NCBI GenBank assembly: GCA_035493895.1
Contig: DATJHM010000180.1
Coordinates: 17,291-81,290 of the forward strand
DNA: 64,000 nt
Direction of reading: 5' to 3'
Source: DATJHM01 sp035493895
GTDB taxonomy: Bacteria; Chloroflexota; Ktedonobacteria; Ktedonobacterales; Ktedonobacteraceae
Shown here: piece after piece, positions 24,738-33,812 of the stretch
Layout of the letters: each line of letters opens with the position of its first letter
Position numbering within the stretch: the first letter of the stretch is position 1
Notes under the pieces: generated by a model
What the model saw: only the letters and a program-made list of their open reading frames with translations
Told to the model about the DNA's origin: nothing
The model's database searches: none
Made by a program: the position numbers and the translations under genes

Positions 24738-26198
24738 ATGGCAACAACAAAAGCCGCAATACAATTTCATGTGAGTGCTGAAGATCAACATCGGTTGCAG
24801 GATCTCCCCTGGAACACACCTCTTGAGGAGTGGGCAAAAGAGGGAGTACCACTGCTCCTTGTGCGACGAGGGGAATCGCGCCATCCGGTGATATTTGTAG
24901 AGCGGCAGGGACAGCGTTACGCCATCAAAGAGACGACGCCACGTATGGCCGAGCGCGAGATTCGCAACTTGCAAGAGATCGAACGGCGAGGAATCCCCAC
25001 ACTGAGCGCAGTCGGTAGCGTGGTAGTGAGCGCACCCCCGATCGCCCTCGATGTGCCGATCATCGGTGGTGGCCGACAATATATCAGCGGTGATCGCGGC
25101 TATACCGTCACGCGACTGGCCCCACGTGTTGTTCCGCATGCGCTGCTCTATCGCATTCGTTTTACCGGGCGCACCAAAGAGCGGCTCCTCTCGGCAGTTG
25201 CCGTATTGATGATTGAGTTGCATGAGCATGGCGTCTACTGGGGAGACCCCTCGCTGGCGAACGTATTGATACGCATCGATGGCAGAAGTATCCTGGGCAT
25301 TATGGCCGATGCAGAGACAACCGAACTCTTTCCGGGACCGGTGAGCGCGGGTCTGCGTGAACAGGATCTGGCCTCTTTTGGTGAGTCGCTGGCCTGGCAG
25401 GCAGAAGACTTGCGACAGGCACGAGGTCTGCCGGAAGATGAGCAGATCCTGGATGACGATGATTACCGCTACTTCTTGAAGCGGTATCGTTTTTTGCGCC
25501 GCGAGCATCGCCGTGTAGAAGAGGCCGGAAAAGCAAACTTCAGCACAATGTATCAGGCGCAACACTTTCTGCGCAAAATCAACCGCTGGGGCTACTCCCT
25601 GTGGGGCACAACGGGCAAAGCAATCAAGCACGTAACGACCGTACTGCCGGGCTGGTATCAGCGTCGGATCTACGAATTGTTGCACATCAGCGTACCACGC
25701 AACTACGCCAATCGCTTCTACGACATGATCCTGGGACGCCAAAACATGATGACCCTGCAAGAGGGACACGATGTCAGCCTGGAAGAAGCAGCGCATGACT
25801 GGTATACGCGCTATCATCTGCCAGCAGTGCTCTTACTACGCAGGATCTTGACCAGTGACCAGGATATCATGCAAGCCTACTTCCAGGTAATGGACCATAA
25901 ATGGAAGATGAGCAAGCAAGCAGGACATGAAGTACCACTGGAAGAGGCAGTACTCGACTGGTCGATGCAACAGGCCCAGACAGGAGAACTGGGAGAGATC
26001 GATCCTGCTCTACGCGTCAAATGGTGGCATGAGCTTGAGCCAGCTGCTCAGGTCCTGGAACCATCGCTGGTAGAGAGTGAGGATCTCGAGCCATTGCTTT
26101 CTACGGCAGAGAAACCACTTGTGCGCCTGGATCATCCTGCGTTAGAAGAGAGATTACCCAGGATTTTAGAACGCTACAAGACGACAAACGAAGAATAA
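24738..26198 (+). CDS. DUF4032 protein with lipopolysaccharide-kinase-like domain
   Basis: A protein of 486 residues. The N-terminal half resembles the small kinase-like fold of the LPS kinase group: Lys in YAIKETTPRMAEREI and the catalytic-loop-like HEHGVYWGDPSLANVLI, in which Asp and Asn are spaced as in protein-kinase-like phosphotransferases; a later ADAETTELF may be the metal-binding Asp. The C-terminal half (from about residue 225) matches the conserved DUF4032 region, with YRFLRREH and DHKWKMSKQAGHEV segments. Family members are widespread in Actinobacteria and Chloroflexi but uncharacterised. It stands alone and ends at a strong bidirectional terminator shared with recA. A phosphotransfer activity is inferred only. 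Confidence 0.75.
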   Translation: MATTKAAIQFHVSAEDQHRLQDLPWNTPLEEWAKEGVPLLLVRRGESRHPVIFVERQGQRYAIKETTPRMAEREIRNLQEIERRGIPTLSAVGSVVVSAPPIALDVPIIGGGRQYISGDRGYTVTRLAPRVVPHALLYRIRFTGRTKERLLSAVAVLMIELHEHGVYWGDPSLANVLIRIDGRSILGIMADAETTELFPGPVSAGLREQDLASFGESLAWQAEDLRQARGLPEDEQILDDDDYRYFLKRYRFLRREHRRVEEAGKANFSTMYQAQHFLRKINRWGYSLWGTTGKAIKHVTTVLPGWYQRRIYELLHISVPRNYANRFYDMILGRQNMMTLQEGHDVSLEEAAHDWYTRYHLPAVLLLRRILTSDQDIMQAYFQVMDHKWKMSKQAGHEVPLEEAVLDWSMQQAQTGELGEIDPALRVKWWHELEPAAQVLEPSLVESEDLEPLLSTAEKPLVRLDHPALEERLPRILERYKTTNEE

Positions 26199-26204
26199 AT
26201 GCGC

Positions 26205-26275
26205 GCCAGCCAGAAAGGATACAACGGAGGAGCGATTTCGCGACAGCTATCCTTTCTGGTTGGCAGCGTTTTTTT
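26205..26275. terminator. Bidirectional terminator between DUF4032 gene and recA
   Basis: GCCAGCCAGAAAGGAT (26205-26220) pairs with ATCCTTTCTGGTTGGC (26249-26264) over 16 positions with G-T pairs. On the + strand a run of seven T follows at 26269; on the minus strand the TTTATTC of the neighbouring stop region follows. Confidence 0.85.
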
Positions 26276-27389
26276 ACTCTTCCAGACCTTCTGCCTCAGT
26301 ATCTTCTACCTCTTCCTCCTCCACCACGCTCTCGGTCTCAGCGGCTTTAAAGGCCACCATATTATCGCGGATCTGCCGTTCAATCGCACTGGCAACATCG
26401 CTATTCTGACGCAGGAATTCCTTGGCATTCTCACGTCCCTGGCCGAGACGGATATCGCCAACCGTAAACCAGGCACCGCTCTTCTTCACGAGGCCCATCT
26501 CCAGGCCCATATCGATCAGGCCGCCTTCACGGGAAATACCCTCGCTATACATAATATCGAATTCAGCCGTCTTAAAGGGAGGAGCGACCTTATTCTTCAC
26601 GACGCGTACGCGGGTGCGGCTTCCCATCGCATCCTGCCCCTGCTTAATAGTATCAGTACGGCGAATATCGAGACGTACCGAGGCATAGAACTTGAGCGCC
26701 TTACCGCCAGCAGTCACCTCGGGATTACCGAACATCACGCCAACTTTTTCACGTAACTGATTCGTAAAGATGATAGCACAGTTAGACGTACTGATTGCCC
26801 CGGTCAGTTTGCGCATGGCCTGGCTCATCAGGCGAGCCTGCAAGCCAACGTGGGAATCGCCCATCTCGCCCTCAATTTCGGCGCGTGGGACCAGAGCAGC
26901 GACCGAGTCAATCACAATGACATCAATCGCATTACTGCGCACCAGCGAATCGACGATTTCCAGAGCCTGCTCGCCAGTATCAGGCTGAGAGATTAACATA
27001 TTATTGATATCAACGCCACATCGTGCAGCATAAATGGGATCAAACGCGTGCTCGGCATCGACAAAAGCAGCATTGCCCCCGGCCCGTTGAGCGTTTGCAA
27101 TGATATGCTGGCAGAGCGTAGTTTTGCCAGAAGATTCTGGACCATAGATTTCAGTAATGCGCCCACGGGGAATGCCCCCGACGCCAAGAGCGAGGTCCAG
27201 GGCGACAGAGCCGGTCGGAATCACTTCCACCTGCACCTTCGCGGCCTCACCCAGTTTCATAATCGCCCCTTTACCGAAGCGGCGCTCGATCTGAGAGAGC
27301 ACCTGATCAATGGCCTTTTCGCGCTCAGTCATACCGGCAGTAGCGGCGGTTCCATTGCGATCTACCGAAGCTTTTTCCCTCTTACTCAT
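26274..27389 (-). CDS. recA: DNA recombinase RecA
   Basis: A protein of 371 residues from ATG 27389. It forms ATP-dependent filaments on single-stranded DNA, carries out strand exchange and triggers LexA cleavage. Walker A GPESSGKTT begins at residue 83; the VIVIDSVAALVPRAEIEGE Walker B/L1 region and NQLREKVGVMFGNPE (L2) are intact. The acidic C-terminal tail EEEEVEDTEAEG is typical. The N-terminus is slightly longer than usual; a later ATG at 27332 (MTEREKAID) would give the common RecA start, and the frame is open to 27425, so the exact start is uncertain. It is downstream of recR on the same strand but 540 bases away, so probably has its own promoter. Confidence 0.98.
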   Translation of the reverse strand: MSKREKASVDRNGTAATAGMTEREKAIDQVLSQIERRFGKGAIMKLGEAAKVQVEVIPTGSVALDLALGVGGIPRGRITEIYGPESSGKTTLCQHIIANAQRAGGNAAFVDAEHAFDPIYAARCGVDINNMLISQPDTGEQALEIVDSLVRSNAIDVIVIDSVAALVPRAEIEGEMGDSHVGLQARLMSQAMRKLTGAISTSNCAIIFTNQLREKVGVMFGNPEVTAGGKALKFYASVRLDIRRTDTIKQGQDAMGSRTRVRVVKNKVAPPFKTAEFDIMYSEGISREGGLIDMGLEMGLVKKSGAWFTVGDIRLGQGRENAKEFLRQNSDVASAIERQIRDNMVAFKAAETESVVEEEEVEDTEAEGLEE

Positions 27390-27927
27390 ATGCCCTGTGT
27401 CAGCAGGATGTACACATCTGCCCATATCCAGGCAAGGATGCGTTCACGCCTGCATTCCTCCTTCTTTTCGTTCCCTATGATGGGTGGTAAGTTCTTCTTG
27501 ATGACACAACTGTGGGCAGGCACATGGTATTCCCTGATGCATACTCTCTTTTGAGATGGTCTGTACCGTGCGTCTCCCATTGCATGCTTCTACACATATA
27601 TATTCTGAGGCAAACACTAGAAACCGGAAACAGGAACGTTTGGATGGGATTTTTCGCTCCTCCACTTCCAGAAGTAGAACAATAGTACCATAGGTTTCTT
27701 TTCCCTGTCAAGCCAATAGCAGCAACGGCAGCAACGTGGCAAGAGAAAAAGAAACGGCGAGAAAACCTGACCTCCAGATCGGCAAATTGATGTGGGTGAC
27801 GAAACGCATTAAGAAGAACATCTATGAGGGATGTCAGACAGGAGAAGAGGGGGTGCCAGCAAGGAGTTACCAGACTGGCCTGGTTCCCCGCTCCTCAAAA
27901 AAACCTGGATCAGATACGAAGGGACAT
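27390..27927. other. 538-base spacer upstream of recA
   Basis: No protein gene is supported here; small open frames lack RBS and family features. A near-palindrome GAAC-AATA-GTAC at 27677-27688 differs by one base from the GAACN4GTTC SOS box known in several Gram-positive groups. It lies about 290 bases before recA, far for an operator. The recA promoter must lie in this stretch but no hexamer pair stands out. Confidence 0.5.
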
Positions 27928-28539
27928 CTACAGATCTCGACGCCCTTCAATGGCACGACCAAGAGTACCTTCATCCGCATACTCGAGGTCACTGCCCAGA
28001 GGCAAACCACGAGCAAGCGAGGTCACACGCACATCGGGCAACTTCAGCACATCTTTAATCTCGCCACGAATAAAACCGGCGGTATAATCACCTTCAAAAC
28101 CTGGATTCGTCGCAAGAATCACTTCGCGGATATTCTCGCCTTCCAGGCGTTTGAGCAATTCATCAATGCGCAGATCTTTCCGGCCAATGCCATTCATAGG
28201 AGAAAGCGCCCCATGCAGCACATGATAGAGGCCTTTATAGACGCCCGTCTTTTCCAGAGCCAGCACATCGAGTGGCTCCTCAACGACACAGACCAGCGTG
28301 CGATCGCGACCTGGATTGCTACAGATCAAGCAAGGATCTACCTCGGTAATATTAAAGCAACGCGAACAGTAAATGATACTTTCTTTCACGCGCATAATCG
28401 CCTCTGACAGGCGGCGAGCCTGATCTGAGGGACTGCGCAAGACAAAGAAAGCCAGACGCTGCGCCGTTTTCACCCCAACCCCTGGAAGCCTGGAGAATTC
28501 CTCAATCAGCGCAGCCACAGGTGGTGCAATATCACTCAT
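27928..28539 (-). CDS. recR: Recombination mediator RecR
   Basis: A protein of 203 residues, the usual length. It forms a ring-shaped tetramer that works with RecO/RecF to load RecA at gaps. It shows the N-terminal helix-hairpin-helix (FSRLPGVGVKTAQRLAF), the four-Cys zinc finger (CSRC and CLIC), and the Toprim domain (LVCVVEEPLDVLALE and later ATNPGFEGDYTA). It begins three bases after the ebfC stop, giving the dnaX-ebfC-recR order conserved in many bacteria. Confidence 0.97.
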   Translation of the reverse strand: MSDIAPPVAALIEEFSRLPGVGVKTAQRLAFFVLRSPSDQARRLSEAIMRVKESIIYCSRCFNITEVDPCLICSNPGRDRTLVCVVEEPLDVLALEKTGVYKGLYHVLHGALSPMNGIGRKDLRIDELLKRLEGENIREVILATNPGFEGDYTAGFIRGEIKDVLKLPDVRVTSLARGLPLGSDLEYADEGTLGRAIEGRRDL

Positions 28540-28542
28540 CGC

Positions 28543-28839
28543 TTAAAACATTCCGGGGATCTTGATACCGCCGGTAGCATTATTCACCAACTTCTGCTGG
28601 GCAGTCGTCACCTTATCAAAAGCATCCTTTGCAGCCGCCTTCACCATCACTTCCAGTTCAACAATATCTTCTGGCGAAAAAGCCTCAGGATCAATCTTGA
28701 CCTCGCTGATCTCATACTTGCCGCTCATCGTAATCGCAACAGCGCCACCGCCAGCAGTGCCCGTAAACTGAGTCGCCTCCAGTTCCTCCTGCATCTTCAC
28801 AAGTTTCTGTTGCATTTTCTGAATCTCACGCATGTTCAT
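28543..28839 (-). CDS. ebfC: Nucleoid-associated protein YbaB/EbfC family
   Basis: A protein of 98 residues. A long N-terminal helix (MREIQKMQQKLVKMQEELEA), a central beta-sheet with GTAGGGAVAITMSGKYEI and a C-terminal helix ending in GGIKIPGMF define the family. Dimers bind DNA and affect nucleoid organisation. The start at 28839 has GGAG ten bases upstream; a second ATG six bases later is possible. It lies between dnaX (15 bases upstream) and recR (3 bases downstream). Confidence 0.95.
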   Translation of the reverse strand: MNMREIQKMQQKLVKMQEELEATQFTGTAGGGAVAITMSGKYEISEVKIDPEAFSPEDIVELEVMVKAAAKDAFDKVTTAQQKLVNNATGGIKIPGMF

Positions 28840-28854
28840 GGATAGCTTTGCTCC

Positions 28855-31194
28855 TTACTTCGGACGAATTTCCTTAATATTCGCTTTAAATAAGCGCACA
28901 ATTTCTTGAGCCACCGGATCACCCCTCCCCTGTTGTTCCACACGAGCCTGGCGATTCATACTGCTCTCTTCAGTACGCTTCTTCTCTCCAGTAGTATTCT
29001 CTCTCACTATATGCATTCTGGCAAGTGGGGGAGAGGGAGGATGGAGTTCTGGCGAGGTAGCGGGTGGCCTTGAAACAGGTGCCTGCGCCTCCTGGACAGA
29101 TACCAGTCTGGGTGGTGATTGCGTCAGCGTTTCAACCTGAGCAAGCGGCTGGGACGGCATGACCGAAGAGGGCCGCTTCTCCGTCGCAGGTCGCTCTTGA
29201 AAGGCCGAATTACGAGACCGAGCCATCATCGACGAATACAAAGTATTTCCATTACTGCCATCAGAAGGTGTGGATGGAGGCGGAATAATCATAGATGAGC
29301 CAGATTGACCCGGGGCAATCAGCTTAACCCGGCACGTCTGCTGAAGCTCCACTTTCATAGCCCATTCAATCACCTGACGACGCTCTTCATTATCTTGCAG
29401 GCGCTTATAATGAAAATCCGCTCCGGCCCGCAACACCACCACTGGCGACTCACGCGTGCCTTCGATAGCCAGCACCGTATAATTATTGAGCAAAGCCTGA
29501 ATTAATGGGCCATCTTTTGTCGACTTCGAGCGTACGCGGCGCTTAATGTATTCCCACTTTTCTTTGACATCCTGCACAGTTAACGCAGGGAAATCTGCCT
29601 CCGCCTGTTCAGCGAGATAAGGAGTGACAGGCACAGCAGGTATGAGTGATTCAGAAGGCGGAGTGACCGGCACAGTTTCCGCTGGCGGCGTTGCAGCGTG
29701 CACAGGAGCAGAGGGAAGCGGCGCGTCAGCTGGTTCCTCATCTTCTTCAACATAGGAGAGAGTATCCCACTCTGGAAGTTCTGCATCAGCGGAGATCTCC
29801 GGCTCATCATGCTCATCATCGTCGCTGCCCGGCGACATCTCGATAGTAGAAGGAGGCGTCGTCGGTATCTCAGGGGGAACAGGCGAGGCAGCGACTGGCG
29901 CGGGACGTGTTGGGGCTGGCTCCTGGCGAACGGGGGAAGATGGCGGGTAAGATTCCACGCGAGCAGGGGCAGGAGGTTGCTGGCGCGTTGGGGCAGGAGG
30001 CTGCACAGGTTGCTGGCGAGCTGGCGGTTCAGACGTGCGTGCAGGATGGGAAGCGGCTGCTGTTGGCGCAAACGAATGGGTCGAGACATCCACATTCCCC
30101 TTGCGGCGATGTAATTCTATACAGGCCAGTAAAGCCAGTTCCAGACCAAGCTGAGGAGTGCCAAGATTTTTCTGCATCAACTCATTTTGCGCAAAAACGC
30201 GCGCACACTCAGTCAATTCTTCCAATGCAAAAAGCCGGGCAATCTCTTGAATTTCTTTGATCTCATCTGCCGTATTATCAAGGATCTCAGTGACATCGGC
30301 ACCGGCGCGGGCAAGCATCATAGCGCGAAAAAACTCGGCGACCTGCGTATTGACCTGGCGCAGATCCGCACCTGCCTCAGACAGAGTATGAATCAAGTGC
30401 AGGCCCTCGGGACTCTCAAGCTGCGCGATATGCAAAATCAGTTTTTGAATTGCGCGAGGATCGGCAACGCCCAGCATCGTCTGGATCTGAGCAAGAGAGA
30501 TGCTCTGGCCCGAATACGCTATCGCCTGATCCAACAGACTTAAAGCATCGCGCATACCACCGGAGGCAGCACGCGCCAACAGTTCGGCAGCGCCCTGCTC
30601 AAGCGCCACCTGCTCCTCAGCCGCGACATAATTCAGGCGGTCAATCAGCTGCTTCAGCGTGAAGCGTTTGAAATCAAAGCGTTGGCAGCGAGAAAGCACC
30701 GTGGGCAGCAGTTTATGCACATCAGTGGTAGCCAGCACAAAAATGGCGTGAGGGGGAGGCTCCTCAAGAGTTTTTAGCAGCGCATTAAAGGCTTCAGTCG
30801 TCAGCATATGCGCCTCGTCCAGAATGTAGACCTTATACTTTCCGGTTGCAGGCGGCATCATCACCTTATCGCGCAACTCACGAATGCTATCAATGCCACG
30901 ATTAGAAGCCGCATCGATCTCGATCACATTAAAAGACGAGCCAGCAGTAATTTCGCGGCACTGATCACAAACATTGCAGGGTTCGCCATCATGAGAATTG
31001 AGGCAATTAATGGTTTTGGCGAGCAGGCGAGCCATGCTAGTTTTGCCGGTACCGCGCGGACCAGTAAAGAGATAAGCATGAGAAAGGTTGCCAGTATTCA
31101 CCGCATTTTTCAGCGTGCGAATGCTCGCCTCCTGACCGACGAGGTCGGAGAACGTTTGCGAACGCCACTTTCGGTAGAGAGATTGTGAGGCCAT
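28855..31194 (-). CDS. dnaX: DNA polymerase III subunits gamma/tau
   Basis: A protein of 779 residues, the clamp-loader ATPase of the replicative polymerase. It begins SLYRKWRSQTFSDLVGQ; Walker A GPRGTGKT is at residues 45-52; a four-Cys zinc module (NCLN, CNVCDQC) follows; Walker B is LDEAHML and the sensor region is VLSRCQRFDFKR. Residues about 390-530 form a long Pro/Ala/Glu-rich linker of low complexity, then a tau-like C-terminal region with KWEYIKRRVRSK. The start at 31194 was chosen because the product begins MASQSLYRKW, as expected; the frame is open to 31257. It lies just downstream of the SRP RNA gene. Confidence 0.96.
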   Translation of the reverse strand: MASQSLYRKWRSQTFSDLVGQEASIRTLKNAVNTGNLSHAYLFTGPRGTGKTSMARLLAKTINCLNSHDGEPCNVCDQCREITAGSSFNVIEIDAASNRGIDSIRELRDKVMMPPATGKYKVYILDEAHMLTTEAFNALLKTLEEPPPHAIFVLATTDVHKLLPTVLSRCQRFDFKRFTLKQLIDRLNYVAAEEQVALEQGAAELLARAASGGMRDALSLLDQAIAYSGQSISLAQIQTMLGVADPRAIQKLILHIAQLESPEGLHLIHTLSEAGADLRQVNTQVAEFFRAMMLARAGADVTEILDNTADEIKEIQEIARLFALEELTECARVFAQNELMQKNLGTPQLGLELALLACIELHRRKGNVDVSTHSFAPTAAASHPARTSEPPARQQPVQPPAPTRQQPPAPARVESYPPSSPVRQEPAPTRPAPVAASPVPPEIPTTPPSTIEMSPGSDDDEHDEPEISADAELPEWDTLSYVEEDEEPADAPLPSAPVHAATPPAETVPVTPPSESLIPAVPVTPYLAEQAEADFPALTVQDVKEKWEYIKRRVRSKSTKDGPLIQALLNNYTVLAIEGTRESPVVVLRAGADFHYKRLQDNEERRQVIEWAMKVELQQTCRVKLIAPGQSGSSMIIPPPSTPSDGSNGNTLYSSMMARSRNSAFQERPATEKRPSSVMPSQPLAQVETLTQSPPRLVSVQEAQAPVSRPPATSPELHPPSPPLARMHIVRENTTGEKKRTEESSMNRQARVEQQGRGDPVAQEIVRLFKANIKEIRPK

Positions 31195-31371
31195 AATTTC
31201 TTCGTAACTCCCGCCTATGTATGCGTATGACGGGCCAGGCCGCCCCTCCTGACACACAGAAGATTATTCACGCTCAGAAGATAAACATCATTCTTGTATT
31301 TATTTGATACAACAAGCCAGCCGACCGGGGAGAAGACGGTTCGCTGCAAAAGCTGAGGACCAGACGCAGAA

Positions 31372-31534
31372 AACCGACTTTCGCCCGAGCCTGCCGGTTA
31401 GCGCAATCAGGCGACCCTGCGGCACCCAGAGCGGTCCATTTACCGTTGCTTCCTCACGGACCTGGCGGGGTTCATGAACATCTGCCGCGCAGGACCCAAT
31501 TACGCCAACCGACAGGCTCGGAAGAAAATCGGTT
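31372..31534 (-). ncRNA. ffs: Signal recognition particle RNA (4.5S/SRP RNA)
   Basis: On the minus strand the conserved SRP domain IV core is plain: CCAGGTCCGTGAGGAAGCAA near 31442-31463, with the AGGTCCG...GGAAGCA asymmetric loop that binds Ffh. The ends pair over a long helix: AACCGA...TCGGTT outermost, then CCGAGCCTGTCGGTTGGCG against CGCTAACCGGCAGGCTCGG. The molecule is about 163 nt, longer than the 114-nt E. coli form, but no Alu domain is apparent. TTTTC follows the 3' end. The ffs-dnaX-ebfC-recR order is the same as in Bacillus-type genomes. Confidence 0.93.
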
Positions 31535-31604
31535 CTTCACGCGTAATTTGTATCCACGAGACAGATGCATTGTACTCCTCTACTGGTGATTTGTCAACTA
31601 CTTT

Positions 31605-32480
31605 CTATGACAGATATTTGCCAATCAACAGGTTATACCGCTCTTTAGCCTCAGCAGGAATGAGCTCGGGAGCCGTCATAATCGCGCTTGCCAGAGAACT
31701 TGCACAGCCACAGGTCAGGGAAGCACGCGTCTGCGGAATGTGCTGCGCCACCTGTTGCAGAATGCGTTGTGCATTGGTAATATTTGCATTGAGATTGGCA
31801 ATCACCAGCTCGACCGTCACCGACTCCTCAGACTCGTGCCAGCAATCGTAATCAGTCACGCAAGCAATCGTCGCATAGCAGAGTTCCGCCTCGCGAGCCA
31901 GTTTCGCCTCAGGTAACGCTGTCATACCGATAACGTCCATGCCCCACGAGCGATATGCATTCGACTCGGCCTTCGTCGAGAAAAGCGGTCCCTCCATGCA
32001 GACATACGTGCCACCGGTATGTACACGTACATCGGGCAAAGCATGGGCCGCATTTTGCAAAAGCTGACTGAGATGAGGGCAGAAGGGTTCGGCGAAGGTG
32101 CAATGCACGACCACACCACCCTCAAAAAAGCTATTCACCCGGCTTTTTGTGCGATCAAAAATCTGGTCCGGAATCACCAGATCGCGGGGAGCAATATGCT
32201 CGCGCAAGCTACCAACGGCGCTCACCGAGATCACATGCTCCACGCCCAGACTTTTCAAAGCCCAGATATTGGCGCGCACCGGAATCTCCGTAGGGCTCAG
32301 ACGATGACCACGGCCATGACGCGGCAGAAAGGCCATAGAAACGCCATTGACCTGTCCAACCGTAATACAATCGCTGGGATCGCCGAAAGGTGTCTGCACC
32401 TTCACCTCTTGCGTTTCCGTCATTCCGGCCATACGATATAAGCCGCTGCCACCAATCACGCCGATAGTTGCCTGTGGCAT
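31605..32480 (-). CDS. mtnP: S-methyl-5'-thioadenosine phosphorylase
   Basis: A protein of 291 residues. It phosphorolyses methylthioadenosine to adenine and methylthioribose-1-phosphate in methionine salvage. Family signs: IGVIGGSGLYRMAG at the start, the phosphate-binding LPRHGRGHRLSPTEI, and the purine-site MTALPEAKLAREAELCYA. The start at 32480 has GGGAGGG eight bases upstream; in-frame codons to 32537 lie before the RBS. The sequence does not distinguish strict MTA phosphorylase from the broader purine nucleoside phosphorylases of the same family, but the length and LPRHG motif favour MtnP. Confidence 0.92.
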   Translation of the reverse strand: MPQATIGVIGGSGLYRMAGMTETQEVKVQTPFGDPSDCITVGQVNGVSMAFLPRHGRGHRLSPTEIPVRANIWALKSLGVEHVISVSAVGSLREHIAPRDLVIPDQIFDRTKSRVNSFFEGGVVVHCTFAEPFCPHLSQLLQNAAHALPDVRVHTGGTYVCMEGPLFSTKAESNAYRSWGMDVIGMTALPEAKLAREAELCYATIACVTDYDCWHESEESVTVELVIANLNANITNAQRILQQVAQHIPQTRASLTCGCASSLASAIMTAPELIPAEAKERYNLLIGKYLS

Positions 32481-32576
32481 AGAATAAGCCCTCCCTGCCA
32501 AATGAAAGTACAACGACATGTATAAAAAACGCCTCATACATGGTGTGCCAGAACATCTTCTCTCGACGCGATGAAG

Positions 32577-33812
32577 CTAGCCTTTAAGACGAATATAGCG
32601 CAGTTTGCCTACTTTTATAATAGCACCAGCCACGATAGGCACCACAAATTCAGGGTCCTGAACAGGCTGCGCGTGGGCAGGATCACCCTCGGGCATAAAA
32701 GTGACCGCATTCTGTTTGATGAGTTGGCGTGCTTTATTGCGGCTCTCCGCCAGATTGGCATTGAGCATCACATCCACGATCGTAGTCGGAGTTGTGAGCG
32801 CGTAATCAGGGATATCGCTCGGTAGCTGGCGATTTGTAAACTGACGTATGAAGTGCGCCTCCGCCTCCTGAGCGGCATCTGGCGAATGGAACTCAGCAAC
32901 GATTTCACGAGCCATACGGCGTTTGACATCGCGTGGATTGAGCGTGCCTGCCGCCATTTTCTGCTCAAACTCAGTCAGCTCAGCTCCGTCAATAGAAGTG
33001 AGCGCCTCAAAGTAAGTACGCATCGCATGATCGGGCAGCGACATCAACTTGCCATACATATCATCGGGCGGGGTCGTAATCGCGATATAGTTATCGAGCG
33101 ATTTCCCCATCTTCTTCACACCATCCAGGCCAACGATCAGATTGACCGTCAGGATCTGCTGTGATGCTTGCCCGAAGATCGGTTGCAGTTCACGACCGAC
33201 GAGAAGATTGAACGTCTGATCGGTGCCCCCGATCTCAACATCGGCACGTAAAGCGACAGAATCATATCCCTGTAAAAGCGGGTACATAAACTCGGCAAGG
33301 TAGATCTCAATGCCGCTTTTGTAGCGCTTCGAAAAATCGTCACGTTCGAGCATCTGAGCGACCGTCTTATACCCAAGCAGCTTAATAGCATCACCCAGAT
33401 TAAATTGGTCAAACCACTCACTTTGCCAGCGAACCTCGGTCTGCTCCCGATCAACAATCTTAAAAAATTGATCCAGATAGGTAGCAGCATTCGATTTCAC
33501 CTGTTCAGCCGTCAGGGGTTTACGCGCCTCGACGCGTCCACTTGGATCGCCCAGCCGAGCGGTCCAGTCGCCGATAACGACCACAGTTTTGTGGCCCATG
33601 CGCTGGAACTGGCGAAGTTTGCGGAAAACGACGGCGTGGCCAATCGTCAGCTCGTAATGGGTCGGGTCTACCCCGAGCTTTACACGCAGCGGCTCACCCT
33701 TATTGCCCTCAACGAGCAGGCGGCGGAGATCCGCTTCTTTCTCGACCTGAGCGACGCCACGCGTCAGCAGATGGTCGATCTCTTTAGCAGTAGGTTGCAG
33801 TCTTACAGTCAC
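32577..33812 (-). CDS. tyrS: Tyrosyl-tRNA synthetase
   Basis: A protein of 411 residues, class I aminoacyl-tRNA synthetase charging tRNA-Tyr. The HIGH motif appears as TIGH at residues 56-59 after KLGVDPTHYEL and KMSKS as KMGKS at 234-238. The tyrosine-site region EIGGTDQTFNLLVGR is intact and a C-terminal S4 RNA-binding domain is present (NANLAESRNKARQLI). The GTG at 33812 is chosen because GGGAGG lies six to seven bases upstream and the length then matches the family; the frame stays open to 33929. Confidence 0.95.
   Translation of the reverse strand: MTVRLQPTAKEIDHLLTRGVAQVEKEADLRRLLVEGNKGEPLRVKLGVDPTHYELTIGHAVVFRKLRQFQRMGHKTVVVIGDWTARLGDPSGRVEARKPLTAEQVKSNAATYLDQFFKIVDREQTEVRWQSEWFDQFNLGDAIKLLGYKTVAQMLERDDFSKRYKSGIEIYLAEFMYPLLQGYDSVALRADVEIGGTDQTFNLLVGRELQPIFGQASQQILTVNLIVGLDGVKKMGKSLDNYIAITTPPDDMYGKLMSLPDHAMRTYFEALTSIDGAELTEFEQKMAAGTLNPRDVKRRMAREIVAEFHSPDAAQEAEAHFIRQFTNRQLPSDIPDYALTTPTTIVDVMLNANLAESRNKARQLIKQNAVTFMPEGDPAHAQPVQDPEFVVPIVAGAIIKVGKLRYIRLKG

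Noticed and set aside
27677..27688. LexA-type SOS box upstream of recA
   Set aside because: GAAC-AATA-GTAC has one mismatch to GAACN4GTTC and lies about 290 bases from the recA start; too weak to call an operator.
27736..28407. 223-residue + strand open frame
   Set aside because: It is mostly the complement of recR, which has intact zinc-finger and Toprim motifs.
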